Assembly (NCBI GenBank): GCA_013397115.1 | Contig: VWZW01002585.1 | Span: 4,030,583-4,094,582 of the forward strand | Length of the DNA stretch: 64,000 bases | Direction of reading: 5' to 3' | Source of the DNA: Edolisoma coerulescens | Lineage: Eukaryota; Chordata; Aves; Passeriformes; Campephagidae | The notes under the pieces: model-generated | Database searches by the model: none | Told to the model about the DNA's origin: nothing | Seen by the model: only the letters and a program-made list of their open reading frames with translations | Shown: one piece after another, positions 21,561 through 34,400 of the stretch | Position numbering within the stretch: the stretch's first letter is position 1 | Layout of the letters: each line of letters starts with the position of its first letter | Program-made: the position numbers and the translations under genes

Positions 21561-23577
21561 TCCTAAAAAATCTTTCAAACTTTGACAGAGGGCAATTTCT
21601 ACCCCTTACCACCCTTCCCCGAAGAAATCAGCCTTTGCAACTACTTTGAAAGTTGGCTGTATCTACAATGTTATTGAGAGTATTTTTCCAACATTGCAAG
21701 AAAAATTGTCATGACAACATATTATTAATAACTAAACCTGCTGCTGTTCTTCCTCTGTGGCACCAAAATGCTAGAAACTACTTAAAGCAGGAAAGATAAT
21801 AATCTGTTTAATAAACATGTTTGATTGTGGAAGACAGAGCTTCTAGACCTTTTCTGGTTGAAGAGTCACCTAATTTGTATTAAAAAAAAAGGACAAGAAG
21901 AACTTCGGAAAATAAATTCGTTAATTTTTGTCAAGCTCTTTTGTCTCAATATTTGTGAGTAGGAGAAGGCATATATTGAAGAATTTATGTTTATTTTTGC
22001 AGTGTGCCTCTGACCAGGACCAGAGTATTGGCTCCTGGGCTGGACAGTGAAGATTGTGTGATTTTGACAACAGGATGCTTTGGTGATTAGAATTTCTGAT
22101 GTTTTTTGCTTCAGTGCCTGGTTCCAACACAGCCCTGGTTTGTAACCACCCACCTGTGCCAGCTGCTCTCCATAAACCAGTTGCCACCTCGGACATGACC
22201 AACACTGGGCTTGGTTTAGCTAAAGCTCTGCAAACTGGAATGGCCCTAAGGTGCTTCTTTTCAGAGCAGACCATCAAAGCCACAACTGTTAATGACTGAC
22301 CACCTATGCAAATCTCACCTAACCTTGGTCTCTGCACCAGGAAATGTGCTGATGGCCACCTGCAGCTCCAGCCTCTACCCTACACAGGGCATGAGGGCAC
22401 TGCCTCCTACATAAGCCATCCCTGCTGCTAACTCTGGTAGCTGTGGGGCTTACACACTGCTTCCCCCCACACCAGGCACCCTTTCAGATAGGGCTGAAGC
22501 AGGCTGGCAGGGTGTGAGACAGCAGTTTGCACAGATATGGTTCAACTTGCACCTAGGTTGTGACTGAATATATGCCCTCAGGTCTACAGAGAGCAATATA
22601 CAGCCTTTCTTTTAAAAAATATGTTCTATTGGAAAGCGTTTAGTGTAGTACAAAGCCAGTAACTGGGTGTGTCTGTTGAAACTCTGAGTCATTTCTCAAG
22701 TCCACTCCAAAGCCAATTTGAGTCCTAACGGGCGAAGGAGCAGTTAAGCAATTACTGCACACTGCAGTCCACACTGCTGATAAAAGACAAGGGCTCAGGT
22801 TGTCAAAGCTCAGAGAAATGTCCATCCCCACTTTTATGTTAATCACCAGGGCTAAGGTTTTAATTCACACCCTTGTCAATTTTGTTGCAATAGGATGTAA
22901 AGGAAAATTGGGCACAGATTTGTTCCAGTCAATCCAAGTTATAATTATTGGTCAAAAGTCACAACACCAGACACATTTATCGTTAGTTATCTCAGTAATC
23001 TTTAACCTTCCATGGCAAAAGATCTCCAAAGAGAAATAGAAAACAAACAAAGGTTGGGCATTAAAACGTAATGACTCAACTGAACATGCACTAGCCTAAG
23101 ACTCTATTTTCTCTTCTTTTGTTTTAAATGTCCTTCCAAGATTATAAAGCGACCTTGACATCTGTATCAGGACACAAGGGTTGTTAACTTCATAGTGATC
23201 TTGTCCATGGAGCATCTGTGGAAAGTGTTAGGTTCTCTGAAATTCGTGGGTCTTGGCCAATCAAAACCCAAAGCATCCCCTACCACCGTGCGATAACTTC
23301 ACTCATTGCTTAGAAGTCTGATTTGAACTGCAAATGTTCCTTAAGTCTGTGCATAAATTCCAGCCTCTTTGTTAGGTACTGAAAGGGTAGATACTTCAGA
23401 CACCGTGCAAAAAGCTCTGAAAAAGTGCATATCACTGTACTGAATTCATATGCCACTTGATATTATGTGCACCAGAGCACATAAGGTATGTCCAGAGAGA
23501 GATCACTCACCTATTCTTTAAATATGCAAGCGGAATCATGAAATGTCATTGGCACAAACTGAATCAGACAGCACTCT
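21561..23577. other. Unassigned non-coding DNA
   Basis: AT-leaning sequence with a more GC-rich part at about 22120-22510. No recognised repeat or coding region. Confidence 0.5.
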
Positions 23578-23680
23578 GCCAGCAAGGTGGATGAGCTTGA
23601 GTTTAAGGCTCTAAGGAGACCTGGGTTCAAACCTCAGCACTGACTTTCTGTTTGACCACATGTCAATTAATTGCTCAGAT
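23578..23680 (+). mobile_element. MIR-like ancient SINE, 5' (tRNA-derived) part
   Basis: The order 'ggctctaaggagacctgggttcaaacctc', 'gcactgac', 'tgtttgacca' reproduces the sense MIR head (tggagccagactgcctgggttcgaatcccggctctgccacttac...tgtgtgacctt). GGTTCAAACC at 23624-23633 is the surviving RNA polymerase III B-box of the tRNA-derived promoter. This is the clearest MIR copy in the window. It is far too decayed to be a tRNA gene or an active SINE. Confidence 0.6.
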
Positions 23681-25120
23681 AATCTTGGCAAAGTGATGTG
23701 AGACCTTTGAGTGAGGGATCGTGTAAGAGCCAAGTGATACACACTTCTGTTAATCTCTGATGTGTCTAAACACAATACTGAAAAAAAGGAGCTGTGTGAA
23801 AACATGATTTCATTTCACAAAGACTCATTTCAATTTGGTCTGCAGAGGAATTACACAACCATGTTTTGGTTTGATTTTTGGGGTTCAGAAAAATCCAGTG
23901 TTAGCCCTAATACCGACAATCAGTAGGATTACTGAGACACTTCTGAAGATGTTCAAACCCTTTGATGAACCAAGTCTGTGGCTCACAAGTTTGCAGGTAG
24001 GGAGAGAATGTGTGTTGGCTGTTGGGATTTTTCTTGTTGTTATTGTTGTTGTTTCAGGGGCTTTTGGGGGGTTTTTTGGGGGGGTGTTTTTGGTTTGGGT
24101 TGTTGGGATCTGGATTTTTTTTTTTAAAGAATCGCTTACTTTCACCTGGCTTTGAATTGACACCATGAGAGAGTACTTCTGGCAGGTTTTTTGTCCAAAC
24201 CTGTGAGTCCTCCTAGCTCCTAAACAGTGTGGAAATAGTTTTAGAAATTCAGGCAGATTAGAGAGGGAAAGAGAGAAAAGGAGAGCACAAGGGAAAGAAA
24301 GAGAGAAATTTCTCAAAGGGCCAGCAAATCTCAGCAACCTTTTGACAAACGTGGTCTGAGTTCCAAGCTTGCAATGAAACCTGAAGCCAGGCAAGTTTCT
24401 TGTGATTTGGGGCTCTGCTATGAACATTTTGCACAGCTCTAGCTAAAAGGATCTGTCCTGCTGTGCTGCACTCTGTGCCCTGTGTGCAGTGCATTTGTCA
24501 CTGTGCAGAACAGAGGAGGGGAGTACAGATCAAAGGCATCAGAGAAAGATGGGCTCAGCAGCATTCGAGGATCAAGGTGCCCCTTAAAGTTTTTCTGGTT
24601 TTCTATTTGTCGTTAAATATTTTTATTTGGGGGCATATGAGCGGGGAGATGCACAGAGAACTCTGCAGCCCTCTGGTTCTGTGTGCTGCTGATCATTTCT
24701 GCCTGTAGCACACTGAGCCTTGTCGTTAATGCCTTAGCACCCACACAGAAGTACATTTGTGATCTTCATATACAGAGAATCAATCTTATTCCTTTCCAGA
24801 AACCCTTTCCTGCTGGAGCAGACCAGCTCTAGAAGCCCACTTCTAAAACAGTGTTTGTGACGCTGCGAAGGAAGGATTTGGATTAATTTCTGTTGCCCTG
24901 CTTATGTGCAGAGATCTTCAGGCAATCAGAAACATCACCTGCAAATCTTCCTGACAGTACAATTTTGCCTGTAGCTATGAGGTTCAATCATACACAACAC
25001 GTCTTCCTTCCAGTCTCACTGCTCTTAGAACAGTGGCGGGCACATTTTCTGTTTGCATTAAGCCTAATACAGAGACTCAGCATTTGGCATTGTTTGTAAG
25101 TCTATCATTACCTTTGTTCA
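23681..25120. other. Unassigned non-coding DNA with a G/T-rich tract
   Basis: Non-coding sequence containing the G/T tract at 24057-24130 and a purine-rich run at about 24260-24310. The long reverse-strand frame at 23885-24427 crosses these low-complexity tracts and has a Lys/Thr/Pro-rich translation, so it is not called as a gene. Confidence 0.5.
24057..24126 (+). repeat. G/T-rich tract with G-quadruplex potential
   Basis: G-runs of 4, 6 and 7 bases separated by short T-rich loops (24057-24084) are followed by further GG and GGG runs to about 24099, and a T-run begins near 24114. The pattern fits a G-quadruplex-forming sequence on the plus strand. No gene is nearby to give it context. Confidence 0.6.
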
Positions 25121-25612
25121 TATTGACATCAAAAGCTTCCTTCATGCGTGTGTCTATGAGTTCGGTGAAGCCTCTCTATCAATCAATCAAACAAACGGGC
25201 AATCAATCAACGTAGCAGTATCTGAAGCTAAATACAACAAGAGAGCATGTCAGGCAGATACCTGGCTTCTAATTAGGTCTAGGTATTATTCTAATTTCTC
25301 TGACTTGTTCCATAAGTCATAGGACCTGGGGATGCATTTTGTCATTAACATGTCAATAAAGCAATACAAATGAGGCTGGAGGGAAATATCAGCTCCCTGC
25401 ACCTCAGTGTCAGCCCTGTCTCTGATGCATTCTTTTGCTGGGGAGTGGGAGGGGGAAATGCACTTTCAGACATAGTTGATCAAAGAAATATCATATACAA
25501 TAGATTTTCTTTTCTTCACTCCAGTAGCTGGGTGGCCCATTGCGATTGATTGAATTTTATGAATTAAGTGAATAAGTGAACACACAATGACAAGGAGGTT
25601 GTGTTACAAAAG
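25120..25612. promoter_or_regulatory. Candidate enhancer with clustered PBX-type sites
   Basis: ATCAATCAA, the classical PBX1 consensus, occurs three times on the plus strand at 25178-25186, 25182-25190 and 25202-25210. A near match in the opposite orientation lies at about 25547-25555 (GATTGATTGAA). The rest of the block is repeat-free and rich in homeodomain-like words (CTAATTAGG near 25271, CATTAACATGTCAATAAAG near 25344). The known role of such sites is recruitment of TALE homeodomain complexes. Whether this block is an enhancer is inference, and (ATCA)n slippage could explain part of the cluster. Confidence 0.4.
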
Positions 25613-25654
25613 CTAGGATGCCAGATTCCGCTTCCCTTAAGCCAACGTCATTTG

Positions 25655-25730
25655 GGAATAATCCCACTGACAGCAATGGAGTTACACTAGATTTCTTCTG
25701 AGGCAGCTTGGATCTGGCCTGCTTTGTGTT
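25655..25730. mobile_element. Ancient sauropsid interspersed repeat relic
   Basis: The string 'cccactgacagcaatggagttacactagattt' followed by 'ggatctggcc' matches a repeat word set common in turtle, crocodile and bird DNA (actgacttcaatggagttacaccagattt ... aatctggccc). It is a short decayed copy. The family name is left open because I cannot verify it. Confidence 0.4.
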
Positions 25731-28700
25731 TTTGATTGCTGTAATTTAGTTTAATTATTTATGCTAACCCTTTGTGCCATACTTTAAATGTGCTATGATA
25801 TATTTTCTCAAGGTAGAGAAAATTTAGTAATATAGGTCATTACTGCAACATTAACGCTATTAAATCTTTGGAGAGAAGAGGTCCCACTGCTGGCAGTGTG
25901 AAAATGATGAGGTATGTAGATTAGAACAGAGTATGATAAAAAACATTCAACTGTAAAAGCAGAGGGAAAACAACAATTCCTCTTCACATCTCATGTTATT
26001 TGGAAATAGCAAAATCATCTTATTTCTATTTTCAGTAATATGATATTTGCAAAATAGAACAAAAAAAAATAAGGAAGAAAGTTTAGGGAACCTGGAAACA
26101 TAGTCTGGAATTAAGAGTATCCATCTAATAACTCTTTCACAACAATGTACTTTCCCTCACCCTTGTAAATTTCTCACTGCGCTCATGACAATGTAAAAAA
26201 GAATAGGAGAAATAATAGCTTTGATGACTGCAGAGCCTGGATAAGCAGAATTATTGTTCTTAGTAAATTATCAGTCTCTATTCTTACGTGGTTGCATAAT
26301 TCAGATAACTTTAAGGAAGAGCTGTTCTGTTCATGAGATTTAGGGATTGTTTAATGCATGAATGAGCTGCTGCCATCTTCTGACTTTTCTGAGTTCTGCA
26401 AATTAAAAAAAATTTCTACTGTAATCAAGTGCCCTGGGGAAAATACTTGTAGTGTTAGAACTTGGAGGCTCCCAGGGCTTCTTTAGTAATTTTTAAATAT
26501 GCTTAAGTGCTTCAGGTAACTTTTACAAGCATACAAAGAAAGACTAAAATTGGAGTTTGGATACATTGGTGGATTACCATGAAGAGAAGCAAATGAAAAC
26601 ACTTTGCCTGAAAAATGCTTTCTCACAAAGTTAGACCCTAATTTGCTTCTCTACAGCAATATGGACAACTCTACTAAACCACTGGGCATTGTCCATGTGT
26701 AAATGGGGTGAAAACATGACTTAACGAGCCGAAGGTGATAGTGAGATTGGCATGCTATTTGACAATGCAAGCTCTAAGGGCAGGCTCATCGTTTACCCTT
26801 TCTAAAAAAAAGAAGGTGCAAATGAAATATCTGGCTGAGAAAAGCCTTGAATTTAAGCAATTCAGTTTCAAATTTTTCACACGACTTTTCAGTTTTACAA
26901 GAGGCCAAGATGGAATCTCAGTTGTGAGCATCCACAGCCCTGGGGACATTTGAAATGAGGAGCCATATTCTGCACTTTGAGTCCTTTTGAATATCAGTGC
27001 CCTTTCTGCTGTTATTGTTTTGAGGTTTTCTTGATGCAGTGTTTGCTCGTAGAGGCTGGATATATAATCCTATTCATTTATCAGCCTCAGGGAAATTCAG
27101 GGAAATTCTTTTAAGTTTATTGTGAGAAATAAAGACATCATAGGCTACTTTAAGTGAACTGTGACTACTGCCTGGCATATTAATTGCTTCTGGATTGCCT
27201 TCTCCTTCCTTATGGATCCTACTCAGGTAGCATTGCCTGAAGAGAGGCTTTGTGCTGAGTCTGAAGACTGGCTATTCGCATGTTTCAGGAAGAGGTATGT
27301 GGATATGTCTGGGGAGAAAACAGGTTTTGAGAAAGATACTTTAAGTCCAAGACGGGTCATTTTTGTCTCCTACCTCTCACTTGTGCTCAACACCAGCCAT
27401 TCTGAATGTTTACAGTTTATTTTTGAGAGGTTTCTGCACTCAGCCCAGAGGTCTGCGCATCTGTACACTGATTTTGGTACCTGACAAAGTGAAGCCCCAT
27501 CAGACAGCCTCTACCATCACACCATCACACCCCTACAGTGGAGGCACCCAGCCAGGGTGAGCACATTCTGCAAGTAGTCATCCTGCTCTGGGAAAGAGCC
27601 ATCTGAAGGAAGTTCCCCTGGAGCTCAACACACATCCAAAAAGGAAATGCTGTGGATAATTTAATAAACCCAGAAATTCTCTGGGACTGTGCCCATAGTC
27701 CTAAGGAGCAAATTACACGTCAAGAATCATAGATACAGACATTACCTAGCCAGAGAGCTTTCCTTTAATTCCCTCTGTTGGACATACTGCTGTCCTGTTT
27801 AATTGCTTTGGCTCTGAGGGAAAAGAACAAGTTGACAAAGTATGTTCTGATCTGCAAATCAATAAGAAAGAGTCAAAGGATATAACACATCTCTCTCCCC
27901 TGTACTCCTGTCTGCTCCAGTAGCTGCCCAAATCACATAGAGATGACATGGCTTTCAGTGGTACTCTCATACCCATCCTGGTGCATATTCTCAGGTGAGA
28001 TGGTGGACAGGGAAGATTCCCTTTGCCATGTGAATAGATAGGCAGACCAGGATCCAGAGCAGGTACAGGGCAGCAGGTACTCAAGGCTACTTCTGTCAGG
28101 GTAGGGAGAAACCCCAGGCCAGACAGTTCCTCTGAGTGTGGAGTTTTCCATGGTCACAAGCAGAAGCAGTGCCTTGCTCCAGTGCCATATCAAAGCCTCA
28201 AAGCCTCCTGAGATGAATCTCCACTCCCAGCAGCATCTGTCCATGTCAGACCAGACCTGATCCAACGTGTCTGTTACCCACTGTACCCTCTGCCCTTCAG
28301 TTAAAGAAGAGCAAAGCACCCTCTGTCGTGCCTTCGTGCAGGGGGCTGGGAGCCCCTGGAGGCTTGGTGACCTGCTCTCACCCTGGCTGCCTGCTCCTTC
28401 GTGCCTACACAGTATTTACAGCTCTCCTGTGCCAGCCCCACTGCCAGCTGTGAGACTGCCAACATGCTTCCTTTCTATTGCCTGTGGAGAGCCACGAGAC
28501 GAGAAGGCTTCTGCCTATGTGCTGAACCAGTGTTGGCTTATGAAGCATATCTGACATCCAAAGGCCAGCTGTGCTCCATTCCTTTCCTAAAATCTCGAGC
28601 CGGTGAATGAAATGAATGAAATGCAAGCACTGCTTTATGAGTTTCTTTTATGTAGTCACCTCAGGCTGCACAGGTGTGCTAGGAGCTGCTGGGGCGGGAG

Positions 28701-31700
28701 ATGTGTGCCCTCCCTACTTGGCTGAGCCATGCGGAGGCACTTCATCTTGGAAGCACATGACAAGGGAGAGGAGAGCACATTCAGAGACACCACTGACCTG
28801 GGCCTTGAGAAGGTGTAAAGCGGGAATACTGACCACACCTGGCTGTCAAAAATACTCTCTCCTTAGCCCTGGCTAAATTGCAGGCTGGGTAAATACACTT
28901 TGTAAATTCATATTCTTTCTATATGCTCCAAAAGGAATTAGTGTCTTAGGCTTACTGTGTTAAACTACTGCCTGAAACACCTGTACCCGGAAGGGATATC
29001 AGGTCTATCAGGACATATATTTACATCTCAGGGATGCCTGCAGATTTTCTGTGCAGCTTTGCTGTTCAGAAAAAAACCTTCTGAATAGTCTAACAGGTTT
29101 CCAAACTACCTTTGGTTAGGAAAGGTGTTTCCATGATGTTATAAATCCTAACCCCAGGAATCCTTGAGGAGACTTTTGCATTATTAGATGATACTGCTAA
29201 GGGATGAAAGTGACAGTTTTTCCCCATGCTAATCCCCCCATTCCTCCACCCCTCTTGTGCTATTAAACTGAATATCCAAATTTTTGTCATTCTCCCCAGG
29301 AATATGCACAGCTGCAGTCATCTCCACAGCTTGAGAAAGTGTCTTCTTGCTTGATGAGGAAAGCGTAAATTTCCCTAAGACCCCCATGAAAATTTGTCTC
29401 CACTTGCCCAAGAAATTTGCCCTTCGTGATACCTCCTGCATTTACTGCCTGTGAAAGAAAAAAAAATTTAGATGGAAAATATGCTAAAAGTTGGTGGTTT
29501 TTTCACAGCCTCATAACTGTTCCCTGCAAAATGTTTTGAATCATGCCCATCGCATTAACATATTGAGCCTTCCTGAAGAAAGCTGGCAAGACCTTCTGGT
29601 GATTTGCTGCCCTTGCTTATGAACATGCAGACTCTGGCCTGTAAAGAGTAAGAATAGGTGTACAACCTCATGTGTTAAGAGCTTCCATGCTTACTGGGGC
29701 TGCTCAGAAGCAGATGCTGCCAAGGAGAGTGCAGTGACATGTCTAACAATTACAAGTCGCAGCTTTGCTTTCCTGGTTCTCATCTCCAAGAGTAATTCTG
29801 ACACAAGGACAAATTGTTTCCCCCACTGAAGGAAACAAAATTTAAATAGCTCTCAAGTTCATCTGTTGTGCCTTCTTATCGAACTCCCATTCCTGTTCAC
29901 CCAGAGGAAAAAAAATTAAGTTTCTAGTTTCTCGGCTAAGAATGGAAAATCGCTGGTCTTTAATCTTTAACCCAAGAGGCAGCTGCTTTCCAAACACAGT
30001 AGAGTCACTGCCACATCTATCTGCAAACTGCTTGTCCTGAACTTTAGTGCTCAGACTATTCTGGGTGCTCAGGGTGCTGTCAGTGAAGAGTGAGAGTGAG
30101 AAGGGTGACGCAGCTGCTCCACTGCACAAACTCTCTGACCCAGCTCCAGAGTGACACAAGTTTCACTGGGAGAAAGCTCTTTGCCCCACTGTTTGCACAC
30201 AGAGGTGGGAGGCAACACAGACAGAGCATATACTTTTAGTGCAGAATTCATTTGGTGACACTTTAGGGGTTGCTATGAATAAATGCTAATTCAGATTTGC
30301 CAAAGTAGTAAAACTGGAAAATGAGGAGACATTGCACAGCACAGCAGGAAATTTTTTAAGTGTTCAGTTGCCTATTCTGTTTCCTGAGAAAGTCCTTTAC
30401 TGAAAGGGAGGTTAACTTAGATGTGATTGAATAACCCTGGGTGATGTGTGTGTGTATATATATATGTGTGTGTATACGCTATAAATACAGACCTCAAAGA
30501 TGAATATGTGTTTCTTTTTCCAGAAGATATTCCACAGTTGATGTCTCTTTTCACAGATCCCACCTACACCATAGTGTCACTCATTTATTTACTTCCATTT
30601 GGAATAAATGTATATTCGGGAAAAATTCAAACATAACTTGCATAGAAGGTTGTCCAGCAGAAACGGACTGAATGTTAGTTGTAATCATTTGGGTTTGATG
30701 ACTACAACTCAATTAGTGTATTAAATGCTGTGGAAAATAGAAAGGAATTGCAGGCTTTCAAGCACAAAGTACTTGACTAGAACTGGCTTGAACCTACATG
30801 GTGCAGCGTTGGTGTTAGAAGTGTGTTGAGTCAAATTTAATTCTTGCCTTTGAAATCCAGAGAAATTCAGGCTTTACTCACTCTTACTTTCCATGGAAGA
30901 AAGCAGAAGTGTATTGGGATTCTGAGTAGTATTTCTCATGGACATTTTGTTCTAGAATAAATTGAACCATCTTTTTAACTCAAGGATTTCTTCCTTTGTA
31001 ATGCTGGTAAGAAGACAGCAAAGAGTTGCATGGTGCCCTGGCAACAGAGGACCATCTTGCTCTTGGTGGCCTTGGCTCTGTCTTCTATGTCAGCCTCTTT
31101 TCAGCCTAGTTTCAGTCTTAGAACAGCAAAAGCCAGGGAGCCCAAGGCTCAGAGCTGCCAGCCATTCTTTATCTAGGAGGTCGAAATAATAGTCTGGATT
31201 TTTTGGGGAGCAGTTTTTAGAGAAAATAGCTGAGGCTCGACATTTCCCTTGATGTTTGTCCAGCAGAAAACTAAAGACCATGGAAGACAATGTATTTTTG
31301 ATAATCTGTGCACTGCTGTAGGGTTTCATAACAACTCTGTTGTCTTGGCTGGGCATTTAACTAGAATTAAGATGTATATTATAAATTGATTTGTCAAAGG
31401 ATGTGTGGGGACACTGTAAACAACTAAAGTGGTAGCCATGGACCAGCCGACTTACATGCGATTCTCTAGCTTTTCCTGGAGTTTCACAGTCCTCTGGGTG
31501 GGCAAAGTGTTCTACTTACCAATGACCCCAAACAGATTGTGAAAAGAAACAATAGGACTAAAATGCTTTGTGCACATGGGAAATAATTAAGACATTAGAA
31601 ATTGTTCTCTGTGTTACTGAATGATTCCTCCCCCTCACTTTTCAGTGCACAGGGCAGACAGTAGCTCTAAGAGAAAGCCAATGGTTAAGAGGTTTTTTTG

Positions 31701-33225
31701 CGTGTGTGTTTGCTTCCAAATTGTAGTCTGAAATGTTTCTTTAATTAAATCCAAAGGAAAGAAGTTGCATTACTGATCTCCCTAGAGATGCTTCTGGTTG
31801 ATGCAAAGGCAGTACAAGTCTATGACCTCTTCAGAGGTTAACTTCAGGCTAACTTCTGTGTTGTCTTTTTATGTGGCTGGACGCAGACACAAGCTGTGAA
31901 GTAAATATCAAAAAGTTGTGGAGCTCCAGGTGTTCAGGCACATGGCTACACAAACCACTGGCTAAAATCAGACTTAAATTCAAGCAAATGTAGTAGCACA
32001 TTACTGAAACTTTCAGCTCTTTCCTATCTGCCCCATCTTCTGTCACCTACTTTGTCTCTCCCTAAGGGCATCACCACTCCTTTCCTGGCATTCTGCTGCT
32101 GTCTTCTAAGTATTGTTTTCAGACTCTCTCTCCTGATCTTGACCAGTACTAGAGGGGCAGAGTTATAAACTGAGTGAGTCTCAGTGCTGGGAAGTCACCT
32201 GGGAAACAACAGAACTTCTGACAGCATAAAAAGTAGAAAAAGTGGATATTTTCAGATTAATTTTGCAGTCCCTGTTGTTGCAGGCCAAAGCTACTTGGAC
32301 AGCCCACATAGCCATCTGTGTTTCACAGTGCTTACCTGAACTGAACTGTCATTATTTTATTTCAGGCTTATCATTAGCTTTGAACAGAACTTTGTCAGGT
32401 CTAGGAAGGGAAGGCAGGGACATGGCTGCTGGCCCAGTCTGTCTTCCAACCACCTTCCACAGAAGGGATGAACCTGTCAGGGGCTGACTTGCCTCAAGGT
32501 ATCCTGTGGCAGTTATTTGTTAGTCCTGTTACCACTGACCCGCTGACAGTGACTCTGGCTCCTGCTTATGGCTGTACAGAAACTGTAAATTAGGGGTTGG
32601 AGACTCAGAGACAATGATTATTTTGCAAAGAGACAGCTCTCCAAGTATGTGTTTGCACACACACTTCTGATTTTGCTGTGAAGGCTTTCCCTGCCTGTCA
32701 TTCCTACAGATGATGAACCCCAGCTGTCCATGAATCTCTCAAAGATCTGAAATTAATCTTTAAGAGACCTGGTCTAGGACTTTCTGTATTAGAGGAGAAT
32801 TTACAAAGGAATACATTACAAGAACTTACAGCCAGCAGCGGCTTGCAAGGGATCGTGCTTTAAAAGCAAAACTATTGTTTAATGGTGCCAAAATTCATTC
32901 ATTCTTGCAAAGTCTCAGATCTTCTTCCTGCAGCACACTCATTCTTAAATATCATACTCCATGCATGCAGCCAAATTTGGTATTTACATGACGAACACTG
33001 CAAACCAATGCTCCTTAAATAGTTGCAGCCTTGTGATGGGATTATTTCCCTTGTGAAACAGCAGAATATCAAGTCCATTAAAAGATATGTGGAGTATGGC
33101 AGCTACACAGTAGTTTCATAAGACTAAGGGAGAAAATTATATCTTGCTATGTTGAGTTGAGGCCTTTTCTAATTTTTGACAGTTTACATTTCCAACCTAT
33201 CTGGTAAAAAACCTCTTCGGTTAGC
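25731..33225. other. Unassigned non-coding DNA
   Basis: About 7.5 kb of mostly AT-leaning DNA. Visible minor items are a tandem duplication of CAGGGAAATT at 27088-27107, a short AATGA-type repeat at 28604-28624, and an alternating TG/TA tract at 30444-30477. The 27.9-28.9 kb part is more GC-rich and carries open frames on both strands without family resemblance. No gene is supported. Confidence 0.5.
30444..30477. repeat. Alternating (TG)n(TA)n(TG)n microsatellite
   Basis: Thirty-four bases of alternating purine and pyrimidine: TG repeats flanking a TA core. Confidence 0.85.
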
Positions 33226-33227
33226 AC

Positions 33228-33276
33228 CACTGGAGCAAATTCAACTCTCAGCAATGTGGGTGTAGATCTGGAGTAA
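33228..33276. mobile_element. Ancient sauropsid interspersed repeat relic, opposite orientation to the 25.7 kb copy
   Basis: 'gtgtagatctggagtaattccatt' is the reverse-orientation counterpart of the repeat recognised at 25655-25730 (gtgtaaatctggagtaactccattga). Only the central part is left. Confidence 0.35.
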
Positions 33277-34400
33277 TTCCATTCTGAACAGCAGAGATAC
33301 TTCAGATGTGCTCAAGTCCCACTGTCATATAGGTGACATGATGGAAAAAGACTAAGAGGAATCCAGCTCATGGAATTATGATTACCAATGGCTTGACCAT
33401 TGCATACGTTTATCCCCAGGGGAATTACAACTGGTGAAGTGAGGGACATATCCTATGAGAAGAAATAGCCTTATTTCAGACTCGTCTTGTAAGAAGCAAT
33501 CTGAAACAGGCACTTTGCTCAGAGAAGTACAATGCTGTGTCTAGCAGAGGTTTATCCACAGGTCCCACTCTGGCTGCTGGGGAACTGGGGCACAGAGACA
33601 GAAATTGCTGCAGGGCACTGGGAGGCCACAAGCAGAGGGAGAACCAGACTCCGGTTGGGAGGAGGAGGCAGGTGCATGGGCTCTATTGGGAGGAAGCACT
33701 GAGGTAAAGGTAGGTGCGTACAAAACAACAGGTTGGGCTTTTACATAGTATTGGGTGAACCCTTTGCAGGACAGGAAGAGTGTATGTGTGTGTGGATCAA
33801 GATATTATTGTTTCATGCCAAGTTTCAGGCTGCCATTAAGCCAAGTTTCCATTCTTCTTCCACCTCTCTCCCAAAACAGATTAACGAGAGGGTGTTGCAA
33901 CTTCCTACTGGCCAGGGCTGGATTCTGCAAGCCCTTCCATCACAGCAGCGACTGGCTTCCATGGGAAGCCATAGAGGCAGCATGGCTGTGTTTTAGGAAG
34001 GAGAGGAGAGATGCTTATCTGGAAGGGAATCAAGGCTGGCCGCCCCATAACAGGTGTCCCCACCTTCCCCATTGCTTCCCTTCCCTTGCTGTGTGTCTGT
34101 TTATCAGTCAAGCTGTAATTTTGCCTTCTCAGGCCGGGCTGGAGTGGGATGTTGCTGTACACCCTCTCCAGCTTCTGGTAGCTGCCTCTCATTACTGCCA
34201 TGTTGCTAAGGTTTTCGTGACTTTTGTCCAAGCCCAGCAGCTGGATTTTGGCAGCCTTCCAGGCACTTCCGCTAATGTAACTCAAAGTTACTGCAGGTTT
34301 TCTCAGGAGTTTCAGGTTGCTGCCAGACTCCTAGGGATGCTTGCTTTCCCCAGCTCCCCTTCTCCAAGGCTTTAGCTTTAATTCTGGATAGTTTACATCT
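33277..34400. other. Unassigned non-coding DNA
   Basis: Mixed-composition sequence. A 206-codon open frame runs 33755-34375 forward, but an overlapping reverse frame is also open (33905-34285), the translation is irregular, and no family, signal peptide or splice context supports it. Confidence 0.45.

Noticed and set aside
23624..23633. tRNA gene suggested by a B-box GGTTCAAACC
   Set aside because: No acceptor stem, D-arm or anticodon arm can be built; the flanks match a MIR SINE, which carries this box by descent from a tRNA.
23885..24427. 180-codon reverse open frame
   Set aside because: Runs through a G/T tract and purine-rich DNA; translation is Lys/Thr/Pro-rich low-complexity.
33755..34375. 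206-codon forward open frame
   Set aside because: A reverse frame is open over the same span, the peptide is irregular, and no signal, domain or splice sites support it. One such frame is not surprising in 64 kb.
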